A stretch of DNA of 64,000 nt from Plasmodiophora brassicae (lineage: Eukaryota > Endomyxa: Phytomyxea > Phytomyxea > Plasmodiophorida): the NCBI GenBank assembly GCA_036867785.1, contig CP145428.1:434001-498000 (forward strand), read 5' to 3'. The notes beneath the pieces are model-generated. The model searched no databases. It saw only the letters and a list, made by a program, of their open reading frames with translations, and was not told the origin of the DNA. Below, one piece after another: positions 11,201 through 21,750 of the stretch (position 1 is its first letter; each line of letters starts with the position of its first letter). The position numbers and the translations under genes were made by a program.

Positions 11201-13287
11201 AGCGATGATATCGCTTCTCCCGAATCGTCACTTCACATTGACCTGCGCATCCTTATCGAGAAGATGACGTTCCGACTTGCACCAACTGACATTGACGTGG
11301 ACGCTGGCATTACCTGGTGCCTCTTTGATTCGCTCCAAGATAATTTACTCAAGCCGATCCTGGAACCCGTCCCGGTTCAAGCAAGCGCCGCACTAGCATT
11401 GCCGCTTCGTTCGTCACAACGAACCCGCGTTTGCATGCTGTAAGACCCGGTGCGCTGCATTGATCTGGACCCCATCTGACATTTTCGTTTTCGAAGGCTC
11501 CCTTCGTTGAAGTTCTCATTGGATGCGCCCCAGCTGACCCTTGTGTCGTCCATTGTGGCGGATACTCTACTCACACCATTGCCGGCGTCGTCGGCGTCTA
11601 CCGCCCTTCAAGAATCTTATGCCGTCGTTGCGGCCGCCCGGGCCGATCGTCGAAGACTGCGTTGGCAGATTCGGCAGCTGGAGTGGCTGATGGGGGTTTT
11701 CCACGAAACCGATGGAGATGACAACAACGGCAACGGTGCCATTGACGAACTCGCGCTTCTCGAAGCACATTCCAGGACGTTGCACGAGCAGTTCGAGGCC
11801 GTTGACGATGTCGTCGTCCGCGCCCAATATGACATGTTTCGGCGGATTCGCGCTGAGTGGACGACGAGTTGTGGCGCCAACGTGGACCTTCAAATTCGTA
11901 TCGAAACCATTGCGATCAGTCTAATGTCTCCTGCAATGACGCCGTTCGTCACCGCGAGCGTCCCTGGTATCTTCGCCCTGATTGCTGCCCAGGTCAGTGC
12001 TTACGTTTTCGTTTGGTGTTGGACCACGTGCTTACTGCCCGCTCAGCTTCACGGTGAAGGGAGCGCATCGGTGTCGATGGAGATCAACGACATCACGGTC
12101 TACGACGACGATCTGAACGAGTTCGTCGTGTCGTCCGCGATAACGAAATCGCTCCAACAGCAACAGCTGCCTCTGGCGCTGGACTCTGGCTCCCATATAT
12201 CAGACAACGCCGTGCACGACTCCCATCGACGGGTCGTGTTCACGCTGCAAGCGCATCTTAAGCGCGTCGGCGGCATTGTGGTCATCAGTTCTGCCGTGGG
12301 AAACCTGGCCCACCTAACTGTCAGCTTGACGCAATCGCTCATCGAGGCGCTGATTTCGTTCTTCTCTGCAACGCCAATGTCCCTTGCTGAGCGGCGTATT
12401 CTGCAAGGCCAGGATCGTTTCGTCCCGTCTGCGCAGGGCGTCCTGGGCCTGGCCGAAGTGGCGCACATTCACACTCCTTCGTCTGCGTCGACGTCCATGT
12501 CGTCGCCTGCCCATTCGACGCAGTTGCAATCGCCGCGCGACCGTGATCAGGCACTTATGGACGAGCGAAGCGCAACGTCGATCATCATTACGTACCTGAG
12601 AATCGGTACGTTTGCAGAAATGAACGCCCGGCACCTCGTGACCTCTGTTAGGGACGATTCGTCTGACTGTGAACTACCGCGGCAATGGATCCATGGCCGA
12701 CTTTCAAGGGCTCTGCGTCCGCCTGCCTCCACTCGTCTATCAGCGAAAAACCTGGACCGTTGACAAGTTCCTCGCCCGGTTCAAGAGAGATCTGATCAGA
12801 GCCCTGCTGAGCCAGGTAACGGCACCTCCCCGGCGGCGTACTGCCGTCGCGTCCTGAGTCTGCTGATGTCCAGGTCGGTCCCAGCCTTGCCGGCATCGTA
12901 CGGTACAAGTTTGGCGGCAACGCCGCCGAGGACGACAAGAAACGGCAGAAGCCGCGCAAGCAGCAACGTGACTCTGGGCCCAGCCCCGTGCTCGCGTTCG
13001 AGATGACGCCAACGGCGTCTACCGATTCGTCGACGATGCTGGGGTTCCTGACGAGTCGTCCCCAAGGGAGTATCCGGTCAGGCGGTCATCAACATCTAGT
13101 TGGGTCGCAGGAAGTCGTCCAAGGCCTGGCCGATCGGCACAGTCGGCACGAGGGCGAACGCCAGGTGTCGTTCGCCACCGATGCTGGTGATGACGACGGC
13201 GGCGGCGGCGGCGTCGAACGCCCAGCGCAGCAACACGAGCGCCGACGGATGCTGTTCGGTCGGCATCACAGCGACAAACAACAATGA
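5261..13287 (+). CDS. Bridge-like lipid transfer protein, Hobbit/FMP27/BLTP2 family, with DysF module
   Basis: This is a very long spliced gene with many roughly 58-nt introns. ATG 5261 opens a membrane anchor (WVTLLAWVVLVGVAFGRLGV), then a Hobbit-like start (RIRGVSLLSVDGVAVRTG). Long beta-rich repeating-groove segments follow, e.g. 6094-6520 and 6553-7080. Near 8107-8250 is the family's helical segment (RELLRLKIREHQRRSG ... ATMSSRLAETNFAMYKGRI). At about 9830-10245 lies a dysferlin domain: YENQRFWLGRGWLSQMLPTD, HWVWEGPWKIDK, an intron, then NGWEYAHDFP and VRRRRWYRV. Groove sequence resumes (LYHIVVKNPRARMTLETRDA, then LVLYRSFLHTLLTEC), with the coiled coil at about 11620-11850 and the C-terminal RKTWTVDKFLARFKRDLIRA at 12730-12815. 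Last intron 12816-12873; stop 13285-13287. The family transfers bulk lipid at ER contact sites. Not every exon border was resolved. Confidence 0.75.
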
Positions 13288-13337
13288 CGAAACGGTAAAC
13301 CTATCAGGTCGACACTCTATCGAGTGTTTATGGTGCT

Positions 13338-14210
13338 CTATCCCCATGGACCGAAGAAGTAGAGGATGCAGAGGGCGACGATGATCATCAGGATCAGCAA
13401 GATGATCATCTTCTTCTTCCGGGCGCTCGCCTGGTACACCTCGGCCTTCTGCAGGGAGGTCTCGCCCTGGTGCGCGTACGACTTCGTCTCGGCGACGTTG
13501 CGCTCGATGACGTTCAGCGTCTCGCCCTGCAGGTCGACCAGCACGGCCATGTCGTTGAACAGCTCCTGCAGCTCCTTCACGCCCTGCTCGATCTCCAGCA
13601 TCTTCTGGTGCTTCTCCTCGATCTGTCGCATCGTCTCCGTCATCTCGCCGTCGCCCGCCGACATCGCATCCTGCAGGATCGCGCTCGGGTTCCCGCCTTG
13701 CACGACCTGCTCCATCTCCTCGTCGGTAATATCCGGTTTCACGATCTTCGCCTGCCTGGCGATTCGCGTCTTCACCGCGTCGTTGAACGCGGTCGTCGCG
13801 TCCTGGAACGCCTGCATGGACTTCTGGAACCGAGCCGCATGCGACGCCAACAGGTTCTCCCGCATCTGCCCCGACGTCGACGCCGGGTTCTTCGCCAGGT
13901 ACGCCGCGTTCTCGGCCATCAGCCCGTCCAGCTTCTTCTTGATCGAGCGGCCTTCGCGCCGGGTCGCTAGCATGATCCCGTCCAGGTCGGACATGATCGC
14001 ACGGTGCTCGTCCTCGCGAACGGACGCGGCGAACCGCGACCGCAACGCGGTCACGTCGGCCGTGTGCTTGTCGATCGCCTCGATCCCGAACTGGATGTCC
14101 TCATATGGCGCTAGGGCGTCTGCCACGGGCGACTTGGCGTCGTCCAGGTCGACTTTGACGGCGTCGTCCTTGGCGAGGCCCGCGCGTAGGTCGTCGAGAC
14201 GGCTCTGCAT
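13338..14210 (-). CDS. Syntaxin (Qa-SNARE, plasma-membrane type)
   Basis: A single exon of 290 residues from ATG 14208-14210 (MQSRLDDLRAGLAKDD) to TAG 13338. It has the Habc three-helix region (about 35-155), a linker, the Qa SNARE motif (about 195-255, zero-layer Gln in VDLQGETLN), a short basic linker (SARKKKM) and a C-terminal anchor (IILLILMIIVALCILYFFG). The order and length fit syntaxins 1-4. It would act in fusion of vesicles with the plasma membrane. An upstream frame extension to 14282 has no ATG and is probably untranslated. The gene converges on the Hobbit-like gene with a 50-bp gap. Confidence 0.9.
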   Translation of the reverse strand: MQSRLDDLRAGLAKDDAVKVDLDDAKSPVADALAPYEDIQFGIEAIDKHTADVTALRSRFAASVREDEHRAIMSDLDGIMLATRREGRSIKKKLDGLMAENAAYLAKNPASTSGQMRENLLASHAARFQKSMQAFQDATTAFNDAVKTRIARQAKIVKPDITDEEMEQVVQGGNPSAILQDAMSAGDGEMTETMRQIEEKHQKMLEIEQGVKELQELFNDMAVLVDLQGETLNVIERNVAETKSYAHQGETSLQKAEVYQASARKKKMIILLILMIIVALCILYFFGPWG

Positions 14211-14840
14211 ATGTCTCGCGCTAGGATTGGATCTGGGATTCCCGAATCCACAACCCGAACCAAACTTCCGGCCGTGACTCACTGCACCCGATTAATCCCT
14301 GTGGTGGGTTCGTCGTCGTTCACCAGGTGGATACGACGAACGTACCGGGACCCGGCAGCCATATGCGCTGTCGAACGGCATTGGGCGAGCACACACCCAG
14401 ATTTGACCCGTTACCTTGGGCGGATATCAGACGTCAGCAGAACCGTCATGGCGTCCGCTGTGGACTGCGAAAGGAACTCGTTATTCTATTGCGACACACG
14501 AACATCGGGACACAGAGTGTTTGGGCCCATAATGGGACTACGGGGCACGGAGTCCGAGACGGGCCAGGGAACCGATACTAGGGCAGCCGACAAATATGTC
14601 CGACTGTGTCCCCACTACACACTATACGTGCTCCAGCATTTCAAACGAGGTGCTGTCCAGACTTTCGTGCGGCATACACCAGCAATTACGCCTGTGACGC
14701 GATTCGATCGCAAATTCTATTTTTGGCCTCGGAGCGAAGCATCGCTCGTCAACTGCCGCGACCTACCGGAAATAGCACCCTTGGCAGTGCGCAGTGCGGA
14801 CGAAGGTTTCCCGACGTCATTCACGTTGGAGGTCGACGCC

Positions 14841-15263
14841 ATGCACGGGTGCCAGCCAACACCTACGTACGGGACACAGGCTCCACCTGCATATGGGGCG
14901 CAGGCACCACCTGCATGCGGGATGACGCAAGCGCCACCTGCGTACGGGATGCAACCGCTGCCTGCCTATGCGCCGCCTGCAGGGCACGGGACGGTGGCAC
15001 AAGCGCCGCCACCTGGTCAGGTGCACCAACCAGCGTACACACCGCAAGTGACGATCCAGCAGCAATATCATCCTGTTCCGGTGGCAATGGTGGCGCAAAC
15101 GGTGGGGGCATGCCCGGCCGGTGGCGACCATTGCATTGTCCAGGACGATCTCAACACGGGCCCGCTGGCGCTCGTGACCGCCCTGGTCTGCTTCCCCTGC
15201 GGCCTCCTCTGCCTGTTCACCGGCCAGCCCTCCCGGTGCACCAAGTGCCGCATGCGTTTCTAA
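14841..15263 (+). CDS. BRI3-like membrane protein, copy 1
   Basis: A single exon of 140 residues. The first half is a Pro/Ala/Tyr/Gln-rich low-complexity tail built from QAPPAYG-like repeats. The second half has ACPAGGDHCIVQDDLNTGPL, a hydrophobic hairpin-like segment (ALVTALVCFPCGLLCLF) and a Cys-rich end (PSRCTKCRMRF). This matches the Brain protein I3 / LITAF-like layout of a proline-rich tail plus Cys-flanked membrane segment, seen in lysosomal/endosomal membrane proteins. ATG 14841 was chosen because copies 2 and 3 start at the equivalent place. The first of a tandem array. Confidence 0.75.
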   Translation: MHGCQPTPTYGTQAPPAYGAQAPPACGMTQAPPAYGMQPLPAYAPPAGHGTVAQAPPPGQVHQPAYTPQVTIQQQYHPVPVAMVAQTVGACPAGGDHCIVQDDLNTGPLALVTALVCFPCGLLCLFTGQPSRCTKCRMRF

Positions 15264-15403
15264 TCATTCAACGAATGAACCAAACGATTCAAATATCTCT
15301 GTAACGTACTAGTCTCTGAGTAAGACACGTTCGCAATCAGAGACCCAGGCTCTTGTCCTGTTCGCCAGCGTCGTCGGTAGATTATCGATCGGTTTATATC
15401 GAG

Positions 15404-15478
15404 CTGCTTCCCCTGTGGTCTCCACTGCCTGTGCATCGGCCAAGAATCCCGCTGCACAACTTGGGAATGCGCTTCTGA
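15404..15478 (+). pseudogene. 3' stub of a BRI3-like gene
   Basis: About 75 bp between copies 1 and 2 closely match the last exon part of copy 3 (16668-16729), including the run coding for LCIGQESRCT and the stop. No 5' part is present. It looks like the remainder of an array member deleted by unequal crossing-over. Confidence 0.7.
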
Positions 15479-15724
15479 TTAACCTCAGCAAGTGTACAAT
15501 CCCCGAATCGACTAAGACCTGCAAGGAGATCAAGAACTCAGCGATGTAGGAACTAATCTTCGGACAGGAAGGGTCCCCTGAACACGGAAGAGCTGCAACG
15601 CGCTGTTACCGAGTGGTCACTGGTCACTCGGGGATCCGCCGCAAATAGCCATGTCCGCACTCATCCGCTCACGCGAGGACGGCGGGCTCACGCGAGGACA
15701 CCCTGCGAGTCGGACGTTGACGCT

Positions 15725-16108
15725 ATGTACGGGAGCCAGGCAACACCTACGTACGGGACACAGTCTCCACCACCTGGGTATGGCGCGCAGGCGCCACCTG
15801 CATACGTGACGACACAACTGCCGCCTGCGTACGCGCCACCTGCAGGGCATGGGATGATGGCCCAAGCACTGCCACCTGGTCAGGTGCACCAACCAGCGTA
15901 CACACCGCAAGTGACGATCCAGCAGCCGTATTATCCTGTTCCGGTGGCAATGGCATGCCCGGCCGGTGGCGACCATTGCGTTGTCCAGGACGATCTCAAC
16001 TTGAGCCCGCTGGCGCTCGTGTCCGCCCTGGTCTGCTTCCCCTGCGGCCTCCTCTGCCTATTCGTCGGCCAGGACTCCCGGTGCACCAAGTGCCGCATGC
16101 GTTTCTAA
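15725..16108 (+). CDS. BRI3-like membrane protein, copy 2
   Basis: A single exon of 127 residues, closest to copy 1. It has the same repeated PPAYG tail, then MACPAGGDHCVVQDDLNLSP, the hydrophobic ALVSALVCFPCGLLCLF and the end DSRCTKCRMRF. The 3' flanks of copies 1 and 2 are also alike for about 130 bp (e.g. GTAAGACACGTTCGC and CCAGCGTCGTCGGTAG), so the duplicated unit includes the terminator region and is fairly recent. The function is inferred from the family only: an endosomal or lysosomal membrane protein with a cytosolic PPxY-like tail. Confidence 0.75.
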   Translation: MYGSQATPTYGTQSPPPGYGAQAPPAYVTTQLPPAYAPPAGHGMMAQALPPGQVHQPAYTPQVTIQQPYYPVPVAMACPAGGDHCVVQDDLNLSPLALVSALVCFPCGLLCLFVGQDSRCTKCRMRF

Positions 16109-16420
16109 TCATTCATCGAATAAACCACGCGATTCAGATCTCTCACTTGCGAGTCTCTGTGTAAGACACGTTCGCGATCGGCGGCTCTTGTCCTGTTTGC
16201 CAGCGTCGTCGGTAGTTTACCGAAGTTTAGATTAGTTGGGTTTCGCGCTTTTCACGCAGGCGCCTCGGTCTCGGGTCCGATGACCGTAGGGACAAGAGTC
16301 TACCGAAGTCAGCATTGCTAATTCGAAGTCGGCCGCCAGAAATAGAACGTCAATGCGCGGCGGACACCTCGGGAAGTTTGCCACAACTGGTCTCTCGATC
16401 GCGTATTCAGCACCGAAGTC

Positions 16421-16729
16421 ATGTACGGCAAGCAAGCGCCGCAAGCGAACACGACAAATCCCTCACCCGCATATGGGTCACCTCCTTCTTACGGGGCGCA
16501 ACATCCGCAGCAAGTCACTGTCCATCAAGCGTATCATCATCCCGTTCCGGTTGCAGTGGTGGCGCAGACGATGGGGCCCTGTGCAGGTGGTAGTCACTGC
16601 GTAGTCAAAGACGATTTCAACATGAGCCCGCTGGCGCTTCTATGTGCCGTGTGCTGCTTCCCCTGCGGTCTCCTCTGCCTGTGCATCGGCCAAGAATCCC
16701 GCTGCACGAAATGTGGAATGCGCTTCTGA
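16421..16729 (+). CDS. BRI3-like membrane protein, copy 3
   Basis: A single exon of 102 residues, the shortest member. The Pro-rich tail is reduced to about 40 residues. The core is conserved: MGPCAGGSHCVVKDDFNMSP, ALLCAVCCFPCGLLCLCIG and QESRCTKCGMRF. It is more diverged from copies 1 and 2 than they are from each other, but it shares its 3' end with the stub at 15404-15478. Confidence 0.75.
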   Translation: MYGKQAPQANTTNPSPAYGSPPSYGAQHPQQVTVHQAYHHPVPVAVVAQTMGPCAGGSHCVVKDDFNMSPLALLCAVCCFPCGLLCLCIGQESRCTKCGMRF

Positions 16730-16846
16730 TGCACCCCAGCAATACATGTGTATCATCCGCGAGCCGATCGAGACTTGCACAGGCAGAACTGAGCGATGTA
16801 GAAACGAATCGAATGACCGCGAAGGACGTGGAGGGTAAAAAGACGT

Positions 16847-16919
16847 CGACCCCGGCGAGGTTTGAACTCGCGTACCTTCGCCTCCGGAGGGCGACATGCT
16901 ACCACTACACCACGAGGCC
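16847..16919 (-). tRNA. tRNA-Arg(CCG)
   Basis: A full cloverleaf can be drawn on the minus strand. The acceptor stem has 7 pairs (two wobbles), the D arm carries a good A box (TGGTGTAGTGG), and the anticodon stem TCGCC/GGCGA holds loop CTCCGGA (anticodon CCG). The T arm GCGAG-TTCAAAC-CTCGC carries the B box. There is no intron. It reads CGG, a codon in common use in this GC-rich genome. Confidence 0.9.
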
Positions 16920-17319
16920 CAGACTAGCGGCACACAGCAGGGAATTTACCACATGGCAGACGTGTTTCTTCCTGCCGCCTTCATGACATAACCAGAAATA
17001 TCCAGGTATGAGCATGGACAGTCCCCCCTGGGATACGCACGACTGGCGAATAGTGATGAGCACTCATTCAATTAAGAATCCAGCTTCGGCCGCAAGTCTC
17101 GCCTAATTTCGTGCGGCAGTCCCTTTGTAGATGCATCCAATACCTTTGCGTCGTTCTGCACATACGACCTGAGTCCCGTGACGTTTGTTGCACTGTTGCA
17201 GAATCGGCCCAGTTTCTGTGCAACGCTGTGGTTCTGTGCTCGGCCTAACCTGGCGCCCTCAAACGGTTCCTGGATAACGGGATATTCTCTTCCATGACGC
17301 TAGGTAGCCTCTGCTAATT

Positions 17320-17480
17320 GTGTGCCAAGAGGGTTTCCATTACGGATACGCATACCTGTCCGAATGGGATGGCGTGTCTCAACGGCGGTCCATCGGTAAG
17401 GAAGTCCTGGACTCTCGATACCGCGCTGGTATGCTGCAGTACTACATCGACTGGAAAGGCTCCCAACCTTCGTCAGCACG
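17320..17480 (+). mobile_element. Relic of a Ty3/Gypsy chromovirus (chromodomain piece)
   Basis: A short fossil that resembles the integrase-end chromodomain of the larger chromovirus at 46.5-47.6 kb (EVLDSRYRAGMLQYYIDWKG compared with NVLDSRYRRGRIQCLIDWEG). Only this small part remains. Confidence 0.6.
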
Positions 17481-17599
17481 CCGAGTCAGAGGGACAAACG
17501 TTAATCGTCGACAGGATCCCCGTATGCGCCGACGTCTACGGAAAGAGTCGCAAGCTAGACGTCGCCATCGTCAACGAAGCGACATGGGGGACGAGGTTC

Positions 17600-17990
17600 G
17601 GCAATGTTCTGCAATGGGCGACCGTTCAAAAAGAACGAACGCCTTGTCGAACTTCTGGCAGACATTCAGGGGGTCAACGTGAACATCGAGACTGGGCGCG
17701 ACCACATGACGATGCCGTTACATTGGGCAGTGGCAGACGGAAATGAGCGAATCGTCAGGAGGCTGCTGAAATTCCGGGGGCCAACGTCACCGAGCGTACC
17801 GTGCCATTCATTAGGGTTCGACACTGCTAACGAAATCGTAAAATGGCTGCTGCACGCCAGGGAGTTGAAGTCAATGCACGCGACTGCCAAGAAAGACACC
17901 CCTGATTCTGGCTGCAGAGAAAGGACAACTAGACGTCGTCAAGACGCCGCCTAAATTCGGGGGTATCGACGTCGTCGACGGCAATGCCTT
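17600..17990 (+). pseudogene. Degenerate ankyrin-repeat sequence
   Basis: Pieces in different frames resemble ankyrin repeats: NERLVELLADIQGVNVNI, MPLHWAVADGNERIVRRLLK, and LAAEKGQLDVV near 17918-17952. The repeats are interrupted and no start is visible, so it is probably a decayed gene. A spliced gene cannot be ruled out. Confidence 0.5.
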
Positions 17991-17993
17991 CAA

Positions 17994-18700
17994 CTGACCT
18001 CGGCGGCAGCGTTGCTGAGGCTGGAATTACACGAACGGTACATGTTCGACAACGACAACCCATTTCTGTTCGGGTGCACGGAATCGATTCCGCCGTCGTT
18101 ACCGATTCTGTTCAAAGGCACTATCAAGTCGTTCGTTCTGATGGATATGGAGCGTTCATGGTTGCATGCGACACTTATCGACGAGGAGCAGCGGCCCAGC
18201 ATTTGGAATCATCCCTGGAGGTGCAAGTACGTGCTCCTCGTAAAGCAATTTGAGCGTTCGACTGGCATTCAGATTTCGTCCATCATCACATCAAGCGCCA
18301 GCTGTCACCAGGCGACGTGAAAGGCGAAGACCTTGGAACTGACCCTGAATGTCCTCAGTCTGACGATATGCGTCAATGTTTGACAGCCGGCGCTTGACGT
18401 GATGATAGGACGAAACCTGAATGCCGGTCGAACGTTCAAGTTGCTTTACGAGGAGCACGTACTTGCACCTCCAGGGATGGTTCCAAATGCTGGGCCGCTG
18501 CTCCTCGTCGATAAGTGTCGCATGCAACCATGAACGCTCCATATCCATCAGAACGAATGACTTGATAGTGCCTTTGAACAGAATCGGTAACGACGGCGGA
18601 ATCCATTCCGTGCACCCGAACAGAAATGGGCTGTCGTTGTCGAACATGTATCGTTCGTGTAAGACCGGCCTCAGCAACGCTGCCGCAGAGATCAGCTGGA
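17994..18700. repeat. Inverted repeat B, arms about 315 bp, spacer about 74 bp
   Basis: The left arm (about 17994-18306, plus strand) and right arm (about 18381-18700, minus strand) code for the same peptide on opposite strands (LHERYMFDND, IPPSLPILFKGTIKSFVLMD, LIDEEQRPSIWNHPWRCKYV). The match is high but not perfect. The minus-strand frame continues through the spacer and upstream to 18815 (DLSNGTVDQEHEADPDSYVQ). The coding family is unknown; by analogy with the other fold-backs it may be a mobile-element gene. Confidence 0.8.
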
Positions 18701-18967
18701 CGTTGCCGGTGATGTTCACGGTGAACCCTTGCACGTAGCTGTCAGGATCGGCTTCATGCTCTTGATCCACCGTTCCATTGGATAAGTCCATACGAACCCA
18801 GGAATAGGGCCCCATTGAGGAAATGACTTCCGGAGAACGCGGATCAGCGAATACATCTGAACGCCTTCACGAGGGAATGCACGAATGATGGGGTTGGAAT
18901 ATCCTCCATGGTACCCGTCCGTATGTACGTTAGCTAGCCCCAGACGACGCCGTCGAAACGAGATGCG

Positions 18968-19288
18968 CTAGGTTCTGATGTCGTCGCGTCTCGCACACAG
19001 GTACGTGATCGTCACTGATCGTCGACCACGCCGATCAGTCTCCGAAGGGTCGCAAAAACTGCGGAACTCCGTCAACGTGTCGGACGAACACCTCATCGGC
19101 ACGTCCCCTTTGTTGGCTCCAGTGGAAGTGCCTTTATCGTATCCAAGGCAGGTCGCAGCATCAAACGTCACCGGATAGGTATTCGCCCATCGCGTTGCCA
19201 GCGTAGCAGATTCTGTGTTTTGGATGAAAACGAGGAATATCGAGGCGCCTAAAAGCGCGAAACCCAAATATATACTTCTAACTAACAA
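18968..19288 (-). CDS. Possible small secreted or membrane-anchored protein exon
   Basis: An open frame of about 106 codons starts with a hydrophobic stretch (YLGFALLGASIFLVFIQ) like a signal anchor, then a polar part with four Cys ending in VTITYLCARRDDIRT. The frame has no ATG near its start, so a first exon or a different start is needed. The family is unknown. Confidence 0.35.
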   Translation of the reverse strand: MLVRSIYLGFALLGASIFLVFIQNTESATLATRWANTYPVTFDAATCLGYDKGTSTGANKGDVPMRCSSDTLTEFRSFCDPSETDRRGRRSVTITYLCARRDDIRT

Positions 19289-19381
19289 TTCTGCACTGTC
19301 GCCGATTGTGATTCGTGTGCGAGGCAGTACTCGTCCGCCGATCGTACCGCAGATACTGTCGTAGGCGGGGGGCGCGGCAAC

Positions 19382-19874
19382 ATGAACGACGCCGGTGGGA
19401 CGAACGTCTACAAGAACAGGGGCGTCCTGCTGGGCAACTGGGTGCGTATCTCAACCGAGGCATATTGGATCGCAGTGCATGACCCTACCCTTGCAGGTCG
19501 AAGACCGGTTTGTAACGGAGGCGAAGAAGAGGACCCAGACGCCGTCGGCGCAGGCGTCCGTACCGGCGCGCTTCCCGGTCAGCGAGGCACGAACCGCATT
19601 CGAATGGCCCGATCCGTCCAAGTCGAAAGACGCTGACACGCGCAACCGTGCGCCGAATTTCGCCGTCCCGCCCGTCCCCGAATACGACAAGCGCGCCATT
19701 CTCGACCCGAACGCCATCGCCGGGATCAAGCGCGTCTCGACGGACCCACCGCTGAACGTCCTCCGTTGGGACATTGTCGACCCGCAGACCAAGGCGGTCA
19801 ACGCGGCCACGTTCCCGGAGACGACGTACCGATCCGTGCACGGGAAGCCACCCAAACTGGGCCCCGGCAAATGA
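19382..19874 (+). CDS. Small protein, possible axonemal microtubule-associated protein
   Basis: Two exons (19382-19441 and 19497-19874) flank a clean 55-nt intron and give 145 residues. It starts MNDAGGTNVYKNRGVLLGNW then VEDRF. The 'N.G.LLGNW.E.R' start recalls SPAG8-type and related microtubule inner proteins, and the end (FPETTYRSVHGKPPKLGPGK) is the sort of Tyr/Pro-rich tail they have. This is a weak, pattern-level likeness. The middle is proline-rich and low in structure. The gene converges on MOB with 22 bp between the stops. Confidence 0.55.
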
Positions 19875-19896
19875 ACACAGTGGTCGCTGGTATTGT

Positions 19897-20892
19897 CTAT
19901 TCTGGGGAGAACCCGGGGAGCAGTTTGGCGAGAAGCTTGTTGAGCGGGCGCATGTCCTCGGAGTGCAGCAGGCCGAACTCGCAGGCGAAGAACGCGAAGT
20001 GCTGGAACGACGAGTTCAGTTGCAGTTCGGCGCCCGCTTTCTTGATCTGCTCGAAATGCGAATCTGCACCCAGCGATATCGTGTCACACTCCCCGCTGCA
20101 CACATGCTCGAGAGCGGGCCGCCGCTTACAGTAGACGTGCCCGTATACGCGAAATATTCGCTTGTGGATCGTCTTCACGTGCTTGATGAAGTCATCGGGG
20201 TAGTCGTCGGTGGCAGACGGGAAGATCGCTGTCGCCGGCCGTCAACCCGTACTGATCAGACGGCAACGCGAACCGAACCCGTACCCGCGTTGCCGATGCA
20301 GGCCTCGATCCAGTCGAAGAGGAGCGCCATGTACTCGGGAGCGGAGACGGCCCGTGGCGACTTGCCGTCGTTCGTGTCCGACCACAGGTACTGGTACTTT
20401 GGCCCAGCCGACATCACCGGGCAGGACGTCGCCGTGCAGAACTCCTGGCAGGACCCGTAGATGATGGAAACGATGTTGTAGAAATGGATCTGCGCGGGGC
20501 GCCCCTCGTCAGCAGGTCGAACGCCCAGAGGTGTGGCACGCATGCAAGCCCAGGCGTACCGTGTTGACCGCGATCCAGTCGTTCAGGATCTGACCTTGTG
20601 GGAGCTGCACGAGATCCCGAAGCATCGGGTCCTTCTCCAGGCCGGCCCGTGTCCGCTCGCGACGTTGCCGCACGGTGCCTCTCAGCGTCTGGGCCAGCTG
20701 CCGTCGCGTGCTGCCCTGGACGACCTTCTCCTCCCTGAACTTCTTCAGCTGGATGTCCCTGCCGATGAAGTTCGCGTCGTCATCGTCGATCTTATCGTCC
20801 GCCCGCTGGACGGGGTCGGCGACTAGTGGCGCCGGCGCCGGTGCCGCCGGCTTCGGGTCGACGACGTCCGCCTTGCTGGAGCTGGATCCCAT
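19897..20892 (-). CDS. MOB kinase activator (MOB1/MOB3-like)
   Basis: Four exons (20560-20892, 20285-20489, 20130-20228, 19897-20063) join exactly to 267 residues; introns are 70, 56 and 66 nt. The MOB core is clear: LPQGQILNDWIAVNT, IHFYNIVSIIYGSCQEFCT, SCPVMSAGPKYQYLW, SAPEYMALLFDWIEACIGN, FIKHVKTIHKRIFRVYGHVY and LNSSFQHFAFFACEFGLL. The zinc ligands include the two Cys of the EFCT..SCPVM segment. MOB proteins bind and activate NDR/LATS-type kinases or serve STRIPAK-like complexes. The wording CPVMS(G/A)GPKY is closest to MOB1/MOB3. The N-terminus (MGSSSSKADV) is longer and disordered. Confidence 0.92.
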
Positions 20893-21057
20893 CGATGGAT
20901 TCCAATCCGGGGGTCGCGTGCCATCCCCGCTGGACCCGAGAATCCAACTCACGAACTGTTCGAATACAACAGTCCCGCTGGCCTAAGACGACGACGATTC
21001 GGGTGCTGCTGACGGGATGCCGGCGACCAGCTGTATTAGAGAAAGCGGCGCTCAGCC

Positions 21058-21649
21058 TCACGTGTGAGGCTTGCCTTCGCCACCGTCGTCATCGCCGGCG
21101 ACCAGGCGTTCCAGGGGGCCGTACTTGGCGGCCATCCACCCGACCGTCTGCGACGTCGTGATCGGCGTGCTGTACTTCTGGACGGGCGGGATGCCCGGGC
21201 GGCACAGCGACCACCCGAGGCCATGCTTCACGTACGACCGCATCTGGTCCGCCGTCTCCTGCCCAAGGTGAACGCTCGCGTTAACGATGGAGTGACGGCG
21301 GCGGGGCGCGGGCCACACCTTCTCGAGCGCCAGCGGGGCGTCCTTGTCGCTGCCCCCGTGTGCCTTATGATGCGCGACGATGAACTCATGCAAAGGCCCA
21401 CGGCGCGCCCGTTTCAGCATCTCCTCCTTCACGGCCGGGTCCACCTCTGAACGGCGAGGCACGTCAGCGGGGGGAGCCACAGCAACGATGCAGGTGCGCG
21501 ATCGCACCTGCATCGGCGGCGAGGAACCCGTAGAACTGGTGCCAGTCCTCGGTGGCCTGAATCTCAGCCTCGATCCGCTGCCTCCAGTTCTGGTCGTCGT
21601 GGACGCGGTTCAGCGCCTCGGCGTCGTCCTTCTGGTCGCCGCCCGACAT
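21058..21649 (-). CDS. CFAP144 (FAM183)-like axonemal protein
   Basis: Two exons (21508-21649 and 21058-21446, 61-nt intron) give 176 residues. The N-terminal helix (RVHDDQNWRQRIEAEIQATE) and the C-terminal signature (QKYSTPITTSQTVGWMAAKY) parallel FAM183/CFAP144, whose end reads 'KYPETQTESQEIGW'. That family binds the doublet microtubules of motile cilia. The 5' splice site sits in a 12-bp-arm hairpin (21488-21515), which could affect splicing. The family call is a motif likeness only. Confidence 0.6.
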
Positions 21650-21750
21650 CGTCGTCGTTCGCCTAAATCTACACGAAGGGTACGCCCGGATCGATCGGGA
21701 AGTTTCCCTGGCGCGCGCGCGCGCTCCCACCGAACGTTTAACTTAGTGCA

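Noticed and set aside
14211-14840. Open frame extending BRI3-like copy 1 upstream by about 210 codons
   Set aside because: It has no family wording, overlaps the syntaxin start region, and copies 2 and 3 have no such extension. It is a chance open frame in GC-rich DNA.
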